Source: Pirellulales bacterium (GTDB lineage: Bacteria; Planctomycetota; Planctomycetia; Pirellulales; Thermoguttaceae). From it: a DNA stretch of 64,000 nucleotides. Under the pieces are notes generated by a model, which was not told the origin of the DNA, did no database searches, and saw only the letters and a list, made by a program, of their open reading frames with translations. The position numbers and the translations under genes are program-made. This document shows, piece after piece, positions 63,998-64,000 of this stretch (the stretch's first letter is position 1; each line of letters starts with the position of its first letter). The stretch is from the NCBI GenBank assembly GCA_016936015.1, contig JAFGPV010000161.1:19315-83314 (forward strand). The letters are read 5' to 3'.

Positions 63998-64000
63998 GCA

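Overview
The window is high-GC DNA that reads as a chromosome segment of a planctomycete, probably of the Pirellulales or a neighbouring order. This assignment is inferred from gene content: a fucose/rhamnose-type bacterial microcompartment (BMC) operon of the planctomycete/verrucomicrobial kind, a DUF1559 prepilin-like protein, a DUF1571 protein, an archaeal-type topoisomerase VI B subunit, XylR-like AraC regulators, duplicated GroEL, and many palindromic repeats in gaps and even inside genes. I saw no tRNA, rRNA, CRISPR array, transposase or phage gene.

Layout. 1-6.7 kb: a truncated J-domain/membrane/discoidin protein, a YqeG-type phosphatase, a site-2 protease, a purine permease and a short-chain dehydrogenase. 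7-13.6 kb: a chaperone island (groEL1, groES, groEL2, dnaJ, grpE) with a sigma-54-type promoter before groEL1, then two small zinc proteins. 13.9-21.7 kb: membrane protein, MoxR ATPase, polyprenol-phosphate mannosyltransferase, pterin synthase homologue, HD hydrolase, LRR protein and a Gfo/Idh/MocA oxidoreductase. 21.8-31.3 kb: the BMC operon, read leftwards: DeoR regulator, PduL, two BMC-H, AckA, BMC-P, acylating aldehyde dehydrogenase, BMC-P, an RpiB-like cargo candidate, BMC-P, class II aldolase, and a large HprK-like P-loop protein. Just upstream lies a single ORF made of two complete XylR-type regulators.

34-46 kb: DUF1559 protein, alpha/beta hydrolase, DUF1571 lipoprotein-carrier-like protein, MBL hydrolase, a leftward set (topoisomerase VI B, NAD(P)H-hydrate dehydratase, transaldolase), two small secreted proteins and a TPR protein. 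46.5-52 kb: a Type IIG restriction-modification gene with an AT-rich specificity segment, lying between TPR and von Willebrand A genes. 52-64 kb: def-fmt, a small membrane protein, miaB, a zincin/small-protein divergent pair, two tandem paralogues of unknown function, glnE and hisH.

How they work together. The BMC operon probably cleaves deoxy-sugar phosphates (L-fuculose- or L-rhamnulose-1-phosphate) into DHAP and L-lactaldehyde inside a protein shell. Lactaldehyde would go through acyl-CoA (dehydrogenase), acyl-phosphate (PduL) and on to acid plus ATP (AckA). No lactaldehyde reductase is visible in the operon. The most unusual items are the fused double regulator, two unexplained proteins in the BMC operon (one with an encapsulation-like helix), and families of palindromic elements inserted in frame in at least four conserved protein genes.
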